Assembly: GCA_027186245.1 (NCBI GenBank)
Contig: CP114487.1
Coordinates: 7,869,001-7,933,000 of the forward strand
DNA: 64,000 nucleotides
Reading direction: 5' to 3'
Source: Coriaria nepalensis
Lineage: Eukaryota; Streptophyta; Magnoliopsida; Cucurbitales; Coriariaceae
Part shown: piece after piece, positions 25,792 through 37,707 of the stretch
Position numbering within the stretch: position 1 is the first letter of the stretch
Layout of the letters: every line of letters starts with the position of its first letter
The notes under the pieces: generated by a model
The model's database searches: none
Told to the model about the DNA's origin: nothing
The model's input: only the letters and a program-made list of their open reading frames with translations
Translations under genes and position numbers: made by a program

Positions 25792-26036
25792 TTGTTAAAT
25801 AAATAAAATATTACGAAATATTAGGAAGCAGCGGATCATGCCTCCAAGGGGCGCGCGGTGGGGTCCGCGTTTCATGATAAATTGCGTAGGAAACTAAGAA
25901 GTTGATGAAACCTGCGATCGTTTGAAAATATTCAAGGCAAAAGTAGCAGCAGTCACCTCCCTTTCCTCTTCCTCCTCCTCCTCCTGCTCCTCCTCCTGCA
26001 TTCCGTTTTCCCTCGCTTTCTCTCTCCGATTACACC
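23486..26036. other. Intergenic between FBL17-like and P-loop kinase genes
   Basis: Two plus-strand genes flank this 2.5 kb. It is AT-rich at 23980-24360 and 24720-24800. It contains an (ATT)n microsatellite at 25761-25789 and CT/TCC-rich leader sequence from about 25955 to the kinase start. ORFs here are short and unrecognised. No element ends could be placed. Confidence 0.45.
25761..25789. repeat. (ATT)n microsatellite
   Basis: Nearly ten uninterrupted ATT units. Confidence 0.9.
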
Positions 26037-26268
26037 ATGGATTTCTCTCTTTCATCAACAGCTGTGAAAGGCTCTCTCTGTTCTTCTTCTCCTCCAGGTC
26101 TCCTTCTCTCTCTCTCTCTCTCTCTGGAACTTATTATTCTGTAATCGTAAATCACGCTCGTAGTGTGATATTGACTTCGTGTGTCGTTGTTCTGTTCAGA
26201 TCGTCGGACAAAATCTCGTCCCTGATTTTCATTCTGAATTTTCAAAAGATGATTTTTCAATCTTCTCC

Positions 26269-26306
<38 letters not shown>

Positions 26307-28945
26307 TTTAATTTCAATATTGTTGTATTATACTAGTGTGGATTCTTCTACCAATAAGTGTTTCCTGTTGAAAGCGATCGCATGATCTTTCGTGCTGTTA
26401 TTTTTGGTTTTGATTCTGATGCAGGGAGATGTTCTTTTTGTCTTTTCCTGTTATATATTTATATGAATGCTCTATTTCTGTTTCATACCTAATTATTCTC
26501 CAGAACCAGAACGTGTAAATTGCATATGCTCTATGAGATTATTAGTCATCAGATCTTTCTACGTGCTTGCGCGTTTTAAAATTTTTGTTACTGTAAATTT
26601 TGAGTGCAGGGATATACTTATCTAAAGAGTTGTTGTTTCAAAAAAGAGGACAACCTCTACGGAGGAATCGCATGTTGTTGTCCTTCACTGGATCTCAGAC
26701 AAGTTTGCAACCTCTGTTTGGTCAGACTGAATCGTTATCTAAGAAGCAGAGGCATGTTAAGGTCTGTAGCAGTGGTTCTATAATTTGTTTGGTCCTTTTT
26801 ACACATGCTAATTTATTTTTGATATAGTCTGTTCATAATTCCGTTTTGTTTTTTCCAGGTTTTGTGCATTCAAAAATCGGATGTCGAAATTCCTGTTGTG
26901 GATGGAAGGTATACATACAATTTTTGTTTCTGTATACTGTCTCAGATCTTCTATGTTCTTTATCTGGAAGTAAATATTTGATAGATCAATCAGAGCATCT
27001 TTTGTTTCTATCTCCTCTGTTTTTTCTTTTTTTCTTTTTTTTAATGAAAAAAACTAATCTATACTGAAATCTGTGTCTACTTTCCTGAAGGTGTGTCCAT
27101 GAGATATATGATACTTTAGCCGAACGTCTTTTCCCAATGGCAGCAGCAGCAGCTTCAAACTCCAACCAGAAGTATGTCTTATCATTTAAATTGAACCTTT
27201 TTTTTTTCCCTATGATTTTGATAAATATTATTCCGGTGTCGATTTTTCTTCTATTTTATTAATGTGCTTGAGAAACCATGACAGATATCTTGTTGGTTTG
27301 GCTGCTCCTCCTGGTGCTGGAAAGAGCACTTTGGTAAATCAAGTTGTGAAACGTGTTAACCAGTTATGGAATCAAAATACTTCACCTGATTCTCAAGTCG
27401 AACCTAGCGAAGTTGCTACAGTTCTTCCTATGGATGGCTTTCATCTTTATCGCTCTCAGCTTGATGCTATGGAGGTCAGTTTTTTTTTTTCTTTTTCCTT
27501 TCTGTTTCCAAGTTTCAACGGCTGTGTATGGCGTTTAGTTTCTAAATATCGATTTTATAGTGAAGATTGTTTTGAATCATGCAGATTATCTGATAATATA
27601 GATGGAAAAAAAAAAAAAAAACCTACAGTAGTAAGTGAACAAAATACTTCTTGTGGTGCAATTCTACTTCAGCTTGTTTGTACTTTGAACAAACCTATAT
27701 CCATTGATCTGGAGTTGGCCTTGATAGGAAGTTTTAATGATTTAATAATTCAAAGATGGATCTGGATATATTTGGTTTTTTTTTGTTGCTAATAATCTTC
27801 GTTCTCGTGCTACAGAATCCAGAGGAAGCTCATGCGAGAAGGGGAGGTGAGTCTTTATCTTTTTTTTTTTATAATCAATGAATCATATTTTGAAGCACAA
27901 GCTTTCAATAAGACTGACTTGGCTTTAAATTATTGAAACAGCACCCTGGACATTTGATCCGGAGCGGCTACTGAATTGTCTCAAGACTCTAAGGATTCAT
28001 GTAAGTACATCTGATGATCAAAGATCCCTCTTAATTTGTTAACTTAAAAAATTAAAATACAATTCTCGAGGGATCCTTGCATATTTCGAGTGCCTTATGT
28101 TGGAAGCTGAGAGTCAAGTATTTCTTTTGCAGGGATCGGTTTGTGCACCATCCTTCGATCACGGCGTTGGAGATCCGGTGGAAGATGATATCTTCGTGAG
28201 CATTGAGTGAGTAATCTGGCTCTGTTCCCCTTCGCATACATATGTAAAAATATAGTAGTAGTAGGCAAAAGAGTTAGAAGGAGTTTGTAAGATCTTATAT
28301 TGGAAACCTCTTTGCTTTTTCAGACACAAAGTAGTTATAGTAGAAGGAAACTATATTCTGTCCGAAGAGGGAGTCTGGAAGGAGATATCATCCTCTTTCG
28401 ACGAGAAATGGTAAGGATATGTTCTCTTAAAGACATTTTTAGCTGTTTGATTTATAGACATTGCATGTAAAGTCGAAATGATTTCAATTGAAATTTCGGT
28501 GCTTGCCTCGATTATTACATAATCATCAGCAGTGTTGATTCTCTTTCTCTTTCTCTGCTCTATAGGTTTATCGACCTTGATATTGACACGGCAATGAACC
28601 GGGTTCTTAGGAGACACATCTTGACAGGCAAGACAATATTCCCAACAAATCTCTGTGTACAAACACCATTCTGTTATGAAAACGCCAAATTAAAAGATGT
28701 GTTTCTAATATTTGCCCTTTTTTCTTTCTGCCTAGTACAGGAAAATCTCCAGATCTTGCTAAAAAGCTTGTAAGTTCATCACCATCATCCATTATGTTCG
28801 TTGTCTTTTATTGTTTTTCTTCTAGTGGATTTCTATTCACAACAGGTTCATCTTGCAGGTAGAGTACAATGATAGGAGAAATGCTGAGTTTATAATGAAC
28901 TCTAAGAAGAATGCAGATATAATAGTAAAATCGGTCGACTTTTGA
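26037..28945 (+). CDS. P-loop kinase, phosphoribulokinase/uridine kinase family
   Basis: Twelve exons (26037-26097, 26610-26761, 26859-26908, 27091-27171, 27285-27474, 27816-27846, 27942-28000, 28133-28206, 28324-28410, 28566-28627, 28741-28769, 28859-28945) join in frame to 320 aa. The first 70 residues are Ser-rich and basic, as in organelle-targeted proteins. The kinase domain starts YLVGLAAPPGAGKST, with Walker A at 122-129. It continues with VLPMDGFHLYRSQLDAM, APWTFDPERLL, SFDHGVGDPVEDD and IVEGNYILSEEGVW, and ends VEYNDRRNAEFI. The order matches the Arabidopsis At1g03030 type, annotated as a putative uridine kinase. The MDGFH motif is shared with uridine kinase and pantothenate kinase, so the true substrate is unknown. 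Intron 10 (28628-28740) uses a GC donor; the others are GT-AG. Confidence 0.9.
26272..26302. repeat. (TA)n microsatellite in kinase intron 1
   Basis: About 15 TA units inside the first intron. It is likely to vary in length between individuals. Confidence 0.9.
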
Positions 28946-29559
28946 AGATGGAAATCTAAATTACCAAGTGTGAATAAGTCGGTCACATTTTTGTGTTTGC
29001 ATCTGCTTCTTGTTAATTAGCTAGTTAGTGATATCCACAGTAAAGGAAGTGATCAATCACTTCATTATCATTGTTTTCTTTCTTTCTTTTTTTTTTTTTT
29101 TCCCCTCTTTGCATTATTGAATGGAGAGAAAATATGGGAAGTGGATGTATTTGGAAGAAGCTGGTCAATTTTATCTATCCGGCGGAGAAATGTTCCGATA
29201 CATTTGTCTAAACACCAAAATTCTTGGAAGTTTTCTCGAGTAGATGATTAATGAAGAAAACAAGTAGTGTCAATTCTGTTTTCCTTACTCTAACAATATA
29301 TTCCCTCTCTGTTTAGTTGTTGGTTGGTTGGTTGGTTGTGTATATCTTATGTTTTGAGAAACATATGCTTACGAATTAGGTAAGGAATGTCTGAATCAAT
29401 GTATTTATACATATAATATATTGATTACGTGATATATGGAGATCAAAATATTATGGACCATCTGTTGTGTGTGATGACCGAGACAAAAGTCCCGAGTATG
29501 GCGATCCGATCCATTCACCAATGCCAGCCACCTTGCTACTTGATGAAGGGAGACTGGGA
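28946..29559. other. Downstream region of the kinase gene
   Basis: Probable 3' UTR, then a short GGTT repeat (about 29318-29337). No gene is seen before the copia fragment. Confidence 0.4.
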
Positions 29560-30724
29560 AAAAATGGGTAACTCCCGTTTTGAGATCCTTATAACAAAAA
29601 AATAAAAGAGGGATAAAACTCAAAATAAATATTATTATCTCGTATAAATTCATAAACCGAAAGTAATTGTTTCGTAATGTTAAAAGCACATATAAAATAT
29701 TATTTCATTTAAATGAATTAGAGGGAAGAATGAAACAAGATGAACCGATATCTTGAATTTTCAAACATGTGCCATTACCAACTTATATTATGTCGAATCG
29801 GGAATATTCATCAGCGTTGACAGTCAAATTGATGAGATCGGATGTCAAGGGATGAGAGGTGCCGGTATCCGGGTACCAATTTGAGGTATGCGGTAGTTTG
29901 GGCCATGTATGCTTGTGGGCCTGAGTTGTAAGCTCGTGGTTGCTGTTGGGCTTGCAGAGAAATGGTTAGAATTGGGCAGCAGTGTGGCCCATGCGCCTAC
30001 ACCACTGGCAGCGTGAAGGAGTGCGGCTGTTGGAGGAGTTACCGCCGCCGGAGCTCTGTGGCCGGAAACCTCGAGGTGGAGAAGCGGTGCATAAGTGCAG
30101 CGGAGCGTTGGTCTGTCTACCGGTGGGTCGCCAGGAGCCGCTGGATCCGTTGGATTTGAAGGAAGCGCCGCCAAGCCATGGGCTCTTCGTGGCTGAGCGG
30201 ATGTCCGTAGAGCTCCTGGAGGTTGAGCGGACGGTTGCGGGTTGTGAGAGTGAGGATGAGAGGGTCGTAGTCGAAGCCGAGACCGCCCAGAATGTACGTG
30301 ATGAGATTGTTGTCAGGTATGGAACTGCCTATAGCTGCAAGAGAATCTACCTTGATTTCATAAACTGAAAATAGTCAGAAATGCTTTTGTTCCCATTTTG
30401 GCAGTGATGAGAATCACACGAATCTGTTGAGAATGGGCATGTAAATGGGTGGAACCAATGGTCATATGCCGGATTCGGGATCGGCTCAGAATCGGTGGAT
30501 TTGGAGGGCAAAAATTTCGGAGGTTCAGGGATGGTGCCGTCAAGGTAGCCGAAGAGGCGGAGACTGAGGATGTAGGGTCGAACATGGCAGAGCCAGAGAA
30601 GGCAGTTGGTCCGGGTGAGTTGTAGTTGATGATTGCTGCTTAGTTGTGGGAGATGAATAAGGGTAGGGTTGGGAGGGGTGATGGAGGTGGCGTAAGGAGG
30701 GTTGGAAGTTTCAGGATCGGACAT
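29560..30724 (-). pseudogene. Decayed Ty1/copia gag-protease fragment
   Basis: Read leftwards from an ATG at 30724, the start MSDPETSNPP leads into LTRTNCLLWLCHVRPYI and FGYLDGTIPEPP, the usual N-terminal gag sequence of plant copia elements. In another frame follows DNNLITYILGGLGFDYDPLI and LNLQELYGHPLSHEE. After further frame changes a retropepsin-like segment reads WYPDTGTSHPLTSDL (about 29835-29880), then VGNGTCLKIQDIG and NNILYVL across stop codons, then FCYKDLKTG near 29570-29600. Frameshifts and stops make it non-functional. Integrase and reverse transcriptase are missing and no LTRs were found. It belongs to a copia lineage different from the one at 10-12.6 kb. Confidence 0.8.
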
Positions 30725-31938
30725 GAGGGAGAAGGAGGAGCGAAAAAAAAAAAGGTGAGCTTTTGCTTTTTAGCTCTATACCAAATTGAATAATGAAATA
30801 TGGTAAAATATTTTCAACCCTTATATTATATTGTGGAGTGTATATATACAATCATTGAGTAATGGTACGAATCATATAGGACATGATTTGTATTGTAAAA
30901 AGGAAAGGAATCATTGCTAATTTATGTTTTAGCTGTTGGTGCAGATTGTAGGGCATTAGTTGACATTTCTTTTGGCTGAATTTTGGCATTGAATTGTGAG
31001 TGAGAGACTTACTTTCCATAGGGTCAATCCTGACTGATTCGCTCGGATCAGTCCTTTAATAGTATTTTGTACCAACTTGATCCGATCTGAACTGAACCCT
31101 TTCTAAACACATGGATATTTTAGGACTGACCTGCCGAGGTCCAAAATATCCAAAATTTTACCGTCGAAATCCAAAGTTTCCAACTTTCTAATTATGCTCG
31201 TGCTAGAGGCTGATGATCACCCTGTTTTAGCTGTCACTGTCCCTTTGTTTGTACTTTGATACTACCATGTTGGGATGATGTTTTTCCACTGTGATCACTC
31301 AACAATTTGATAATACGTTTCTAATATATATATTGATGAATAAATGTTACCACGAACAAGCACATGATATTGTTCCCTCATTTGAAGGAATTCATGGCAC
31401 ATTTCCATTTCATACTTTGGTCTTATCCCAAGGAAAACCCAGAATCAGGATTGACCCCACCGAAACTTGCATTAATAATCGATGTACCCCAATTCCCGCA
31501 AATAATGCAAGAATCCCATCACTACGTATCCAATGAAATTATCGAACAAAAAAAAAATTAAAAAAAAAATAATAAAAATAAAGGAAGAAGAAGAAAACAC
31601 ATAAAAGAAAAAGTAGTGCAAGCAGATGGATTATTACATGTGTTTTTTGAAGCCAGCCAGCCTGCAAGCTATTTAATTAATACAAAACAAGAAAAGACGT
31701 GCATGACTGTAGCCCATGCATGCAGTCCTCTGAAATTGGAACTTCATTAGTACCAGTTTATTGTCTCTGTCCACACCGATCACTTGCATACATATTTAAC
31801 ACATCAACAAACCCTATATTATATGTATATATATATATATATATACACACATGTTCTTATCCAACTTAGTAACCTCCTCAATCTGGCCAAATTTAAGTAG
31901 CATGCTGCAGGATCATGTGATGCGCACTTGCTTAGCTT
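30725..31938. other. Intergenic and 3' region of the first Aux/IAA gene
   Basis: No gene is recognised. Contains a (TA)n run near 31826-31845. The right end, up to 31938, is probably the 3' UTR of the Aux/IAA gene read on the minus strand. Confidence 0.4.
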
Positions 31939-33665
31939 CTATTCTTGCATTTCTCCAATGCTCTCGGTGCTGAAATTAAACGCATACGTATATGCATCAT
32001 AAACATACATTATAACATATATACGTATATATATATAGTAGTTAAATTAGTTAGGAATAATGCAGTATACAAACCGAGCCCAAATGGCCTCCTTTCCTTT
32101 TATTATACGCAAACGCTTGCATGATTCAACAAACATCCTGCTCAAAAAAATCCAAGCAAAAAATAATAATAATAATGATTTTCTTCGAAATCATCAATAG
32201 AGTATAGACATGGTCAATTTACTAGATGAGATCGAGATTAATCAATAATTATGATGATTGATTAGTTCTATAATCAAGAGCATTAACTGTATATATATAG
32301 TACATACATGAAGTACTTACTCCCATGGAACATCACCAACAAGCATCCAGTCACCATCCTTATCTTCATAGGTTGAAACGTAATCACAGCCATTCAAGAG
32401 AACCGTCAGCTTGCCCTCTTTCATCGTTTCCTTCATTCCTTGGGATCCGTAATTACCTTTGACATTACAAATATTGTTCAGACTTTAATTACATGTCTAA
32501 CGCAACTAAAGTCAAATGATGAAGATCTCAAGCAGTATTGACGGCCAAAGTGAGTGATATTGTAACTAGTAATACCCGCAGTAGTGAAGGAAGTGAACAT
32601 CTTGGTAAGGGCATCAGAAAGTTGTCGATAAGAGTTGTACATGATGAGGTCCACTTTGCGAAGAAAAGGAGCACCATCCATACTCACCTTCACAAAGCTG
32701 GCTGAGCCGCCACCACTTACGGCCACCTTCCAAGCCGTCTCCGAGTCATCTGAACCTCTCTTTTTGACGCCTGCAGTTAACATGTTCTTTCTGAATGATC
32801 GGACCGGTGGCCAACCCACAACCTGCGCCCTGCGCGCCGTGGTTTCTATATCAAAATCCATGATTAATAATCCTAGCTAGCTCATAGTTATTTACTATAT
32901 GCTATGTTTCAATACACACTCTCACTAGCAAGTGATATCTAGATATAGAATAATGTTATCCGAAAATACAAATTCATTACTATTCTATGCCTAATTCACG
33001 ATCTAAAATTCATAAGACAAAGTGCTGCAAGGTATCAATCCATAAATCCTAAGCATGGTAGAAAAGTATGTGCTGTAAAAGTGACAATTCAAAATATTAG
33101 ATGGAAGATCTTTCCGTTAATTATGAACAAATACATATAAGATTGTAAGGGAACGATTAAACGTGGTTAATTATAATCCCAGAAAATATTAAGCTGTTGG
33201 TTAATTAGAAATAGCTAGCTAGGAAGTGACAATAACATGGCAATTACCATGACTTTTGGCTATGCTAATTTGACCTAATTACAAAGATCAGAGTAGGATA
33301 AAAAAAAATTATTAACATAATTTGACTTACTTGGCAGGTGGCTTGGTTGGATCAGCTGTAAGAAGGGTGGTTGTCTCCTTGTGCAAGTTAATCTTGAGCT
33401 TTTCAGCTGGATCTGTACTCTTAGGAGTTAGTTCTTCCTTTTTAGAAGAGGAAGAAGAAGAAGATAGATTAAGCTTCAAATTTACAATAGGATTGATACT
33501 GCTCTCATTCTCATCAGTTTCATCATGCTCAGTCTCTGAAAAACCTCTCTTCTTTGCACCTTCTCTGTCACTCCTCCCTCCGCCGCCAATATTATTATTT
33601 CCCGGCAGGCCAAGCCTCAGCTCCGTCGCCTCAAACACCATCCTTTCCTTCATCCCAACTTCCAT
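31939..33665 (-). CDS. Aux/IAA auxin-response repressor, IAA7/14/17-like, with a shifted C-terminal tail
   Basis: Five exons (33665-33331, 32829-32576, 32456-32321, 32137-32075, 31969-31939) join in frame to 272 aa. Domain I is TELRLGLPG (14-22), an EAR motif that recruits TOPLESS. Further LxLxL-like stretches, LKLNL and LKINL, lie at about 63-67 and 90-94. Domain II, the TIR1/AFB degron, is [13 protein letters not shown] (115-127). The PB1 domain (III/IV) includes [17 protein letters not shown] and [19 protein letters not shown]. The protein represses ARF activators until auxin triggers its ubiquitination. Family proteins end EAxGLAPRAMEK-CKNRS. Here an extra T after the Ile codon near 32085 shifts the frame, giving [15 protein letters not shown] and a stop. 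The usual tail is still legible in the next frame, ending at 31932. Confidence 0.92.
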
Positions 33666-36249
33666 GAGTTTTGCTCTCTCTCTCTCTCTCTTTCTTACAG
33701 CTTGGTATGATATGTATTGGTTCCAATTGTTCTTTGTGAAAATAATAATAATCGAGAATGAGAGGGCGTGCTTGGATGAGATCAGGATGATAATATTATA
33801 GTAATGGGTTTATAATATATCTATTTTTTTCTCTCTTTCTATTTGTAGAAAAATAGGTTACGATAAGGTGACGTCATCTTCCTATGTTTCTGTATCTTTT
33901 TTTAACTTCGTTGTGGAGAGTGCCTTAGAGAGTAGAGTAGAGAGTGTGCGGCAAATTGTTAGGTCGCACCAAATTGAGTAAAAAAGATAATAATAAAAAT
34001 AGTAATTAATTTTTATAAAGAAATAGTAAGTAAACTCCCAGATCAATTGCTCATTGGATCGGTAAATTTTTAGAAATTCGGAAGTTCATTAACCGATTCA
34101 TATTAATCTAGACTTTCTAGAGTTTTGAGAAAAATTATTTCAACGAAAACTTGCAATTGGTCAAAATCTTTGGAATGTTCTAAGTTTTGATCTTGTAACT
34201 TTATAATTACTTACTTTATTTCTCATTCTGTATAATATTACTCCTCTTTATTTATTTATACGTATATACAATACATGTCACGGGTACATATGTGCATATG
34301 GTGTAACAAACAAGAGTTCGTTGATTTCACTTTACAATTCAGTTTAGTACACAATCTCACTCAATCCTTCCCACGAGAATGAGTCTTTGATCTCGGGTCT
34401 TCAACTTAATTGGATCGATGATTAAATGAGCTCCGCCTTGAATAAAGATCATAACGATTATCAAAAGTTTGAATATCATGTTTCCTAATTCTTAAGAGAA
34501 GTGGCCGGCTAGTTTCTGGGAAACCACCTTTGGTTATATAATGAGATCAGATCGTGTAAAACCTCATGAGTCATGATATAATATATTGGGAGTGTATTAA
34601 ACTTTCTTTCGTTATACTTATATAGTGAAAGAAATTAACCAAAAACTCCAAATAAGTGGGTGTTTCACTATGATCACCATCATGAGTAGATTTCCATTCA
34701 ATCCTCTTAATTATTACTTATGTTGATTCATATGAAATGTAGATGTGGTCTGTTATATTCCAAGTCTAGCAGCCAACCTTGTTAAGTGGAATCTGTCTAG
34801 GAAGAATAATTTTTTAAATAATGGATCGATTATTTTCAACTATATATTTAAGTTTCATATTATGATATTATATCAATTACGGCTTTTGGCATATCCTGTA
34901 CATATACATGATCATAAGTTACGAACATAATTTGGTGTATATTATCAGCACGGCCACCAAAGTGGTTGAAGAAACATGGTAAAGGTAGATGTTTGGTTGT
35001 ATTCTTTGGGATCTTGCAAGCATAAAGTGAAATGAATTGCTCGGACAAAAGCAGAAAACTAAAGATGGGGGGGGTGTAATAATTGAACAGGCTAGCAAGA
35101 CTTGACTTGGCTAGTAATTGGCTGGTCTGTTTGTAAATTTGTTTTCCCCAAGGCATGCAATTTTATGCTTGCAAGATCCATAGGTGGGGATCTTTGCTTG
35201 TTTTATGTCTCTCCATAGACATACATAGTTGCTTCCCAACATACCTAGTGGCCACCTTCCATCTCATTTTCCCATTTTAATCTTCCTCCCAATTAGGACA
35301 TTAACTCATGTGGAGGAGTACAAGACATCAAATATTTGATCACTGCCTGTCAAGATTGAACCGAACCGAACCGGACTGCCCGTTGAATTGGCTGATGATC
35401 CGGCCTGCTGCATGTGTTCTTGATTTAAGGGAATGTAGTTGACCATTGTTTAAATAATACATATGCACAGCTTAATAACTTAAATCAGAAGATGCAAATC
35501 AAGTATGGATCTACTAGTATTTGAGCTTCATAAATTATATATGCAGCTAATGTAAATGAAAATGACATGGAAGCTGAGCATGCACGGAATAATGAGCTAC
35601 AGTTTATTATTCATACAAACAAGGCTGGGTGACGTGGAATAGAGAAGTGGGTCCCAGAGGGTGTAAGAAAGAACATGTGATGAGATTCATAGGTTGAGAG
35701 CCGGGGATGGGTCCCACAAAATGGTCATGTGATGGTGTTGGGTGTGTGTCACCCAACTCCCGTACCGTAGTCCATGTGCACCGGGTCAGGGCTACCCCCA
35801 CCCCCACACACTGACCCCCTTTCTCCTCTCTTTTTGAAGGAAAAATTATAGCCCAATTATCAATTCGGAGGGTGGGCATGTCTCAGATCTTGAGAGATTG
35901 ATGTATTATTATTGATATTTTTTTTCTCCTTTCTGTAAATTCAATTTTATCTGCAACGTTTGTTTATCTGGTGTTGTGTATTCATCTTCATGATGTAGAC
36001 TTCATTCTTTTCTGGGCCAATAATGCCTTTGTGTAATAAAAGTTGTGATTCTTCTGGTCTTGCCCGAAAACCAGTCCTTAATGAGCCCAAACAGCCTGAG
36101 AAGGTCCAACGTCTTGATGACTTTGCATGCGGGTGAACGGGTCCAGTCCCAACTGTTAGATGAAAGTGCACTCGGGCCCACATTTACCCTTCACTTTTTG
36201 AGTTTTGATGGGTTACACGAATGCACAATGAAATTTTAAAGAACTTCAA
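33666..36249. other. Upstream region of the IAA7-type gene
   Basis: A CT-rich leader (33675-33695) adjoins the start. Two AuxRE-like TGTCTC hexamers occur (35206-35211 and 35879-35884), about what chance predicts. A GC-richer block at 35630-35880 contains several GGGTCC-type words. No coding region is recognised. Confidence 0.45.
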
Positions 36250-37065
36250 TTAAAATCGGCTTAATCCACTTTTAGGTCTATATATTCAGTTTTTACAAAA
36301 GATCATCTTTATTATAGTCTCTGTAGTTCTTTACGTAGTTTTTAGCTTATTTAAATGAGATTTTTTAATTATTTTAATTATTTTTTATTGAATAAATTGA
36401 TATAATATGTTAATAAATTATATTACATTATTTAAAAATATATTTATTATTATTTTATTTTTATTCTCTTAATATTTTTATTTTTTTTCTACTATTAATT
36501 TGTTATTCTATCTTATCATTCAAATTTTTATTTTATTTTTTATTTTGGAAAAAATGAAAACATTAGTGTCAAAAAGATAAAAAGAAAAAGAACTCATCCG
36601 ATTTTTATAAAAAAAAAGTCAAAATAATGATTTTTTAGTGAGAAACTGATCGACACGATTCTTTATAAGAATCCGATCCAATATTTTAAGAAAAATATGA
36701 CTCGATCGATCTGATCAATTTCTCAATAATAAGTTGAATCATTTTAATCGGTTATTTCTAAAAAATCGGAGCGGGTTTCATTTTTTTACATTAATTTTTT
36801 TATTTTTCCAAAAAAAAATTGAGATTATAAAAAATAATAAAAAATTAATAATGAAAAAAAGTGAAAATAATAATGAAATAATAATAAATAAAATTTTAAA
36901 ATAATATAATATATTATGTCAATTTATTTAATAAAAAAATAATCTAAAAAATTAAAAAATTATATTTAAATTATTCAAATACTAAAAAAATTATATATAA
37001 ATAAATTTATAAAAATTAAATTATACGGAGACTAAAAAATAATCTGATCCATTAAAGTTTGAATG
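36250..37065. mobile_element. Fold-back (long inverted repeat) MITE-like element
   Basis: The left arm (about 36253-36590) and right arm (about 36780-37060) are inverted copies. Shared strings read in the same order on opposite strands: TAGTCTC(T/C)GTA, ATTGAATAAATTGATATAATAT against ATTAAATAAATTGACATAATAT, TTATTATTATTT, CTATTAATTTGTTATT, and TTTTGGAAAAA. The arms are separated by about 190 bp (36590-36780). No ORF of note is present. Precise ends and target duplication were not resolved. This is consistent with a long-TIR MITE or fold-back transposon. Confidence 0.6.
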
Positions 37066-37707
37066 ATAATTAACAATATATTTCAAAATAATATATTCGT
37101 ATAAGCGGACCAGGCCACATGGAATCTCACATGTCATGTGGTACATCAACACCCACCTAAAACCCCAATGAAATCAACATGGGCCCGGGCTGCTCCTGAT
37201 CCAAGGGTCCACATGGGGGCATCTTGCCCGAATAAAGTGCATCAAGTGGGACCGACCTTTAAAGTCTCATCACATGAGGTTGTTTATTTAGCATCCTCCT
37301 CCCATCCGACGTTCCCAATTTGTTTTCACAACACCCCCCCATCTGAGCCGTCAATCCAGGTCCACGGTCTTCAAAAGTATCGGCTGTGCTTGTCCCCTCC
37401 GTTGCCCCCTTCACACAGCACTCCTTAATATTCTCTGTTCCTTATATTACCCACATTTGTATCTGTTAGACAGACTTATATGGTCAGTCCAACCAGTTCT
37501 CTAGTTACATCATTTTACAGTATAGGAACAAAGTGATTGGGTGGACTAATTATCTTAAGTATCTAGAAACTATTTTATTATTAGAGATAACCTATTTAAG
37601 CAAGCGTCTCTATAATACATATAATAAAAAGCTTACTCACCTATTCCTATCTTTCTCACCAAAGCATCCAAATTTACTTACAGAAATCATCAAAATCAGA
37701 AGGGTAG
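37066..37707. other. Proximal promoter and leader of the IAA1-4-type gene
   Basis: The block at 37110-37430 is less AT-rich than its surroundings and rich in CACATG and CCACC words, as promoters often are. The ORF at 37138-37428 is not recognisable. No gene. Confidence 0.4.

Noticed and set aside
25922..26302. 126-codon ORF over the start of the kinase gene
   Set aside because: Made of CT-rich leader and a TA microsatellite; the conserved kinase model uses another frame.
29845..30174. Proline/alanine-rich minus-strand ORF as a possible separate gene
   Set aside because: It is a shifted segment of the decayed copia gag region. Flanking frames carry the recognisable gag and protease motifs.
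33322..33801. 159-codon plus-strand ORF opposite the first Aux/IAA exon
   Set aside because: It is the antisense shadow of a well-supported exon. Its serine and leucine runs mirror the coding strand repeats.
35206..35884. Two TGTCTC auxin response elements between the Aux/IAA genes
   Set aside because: About two such hexamers are expected by chance in 4 kb on both strands, and they are not clustered or close to either start.
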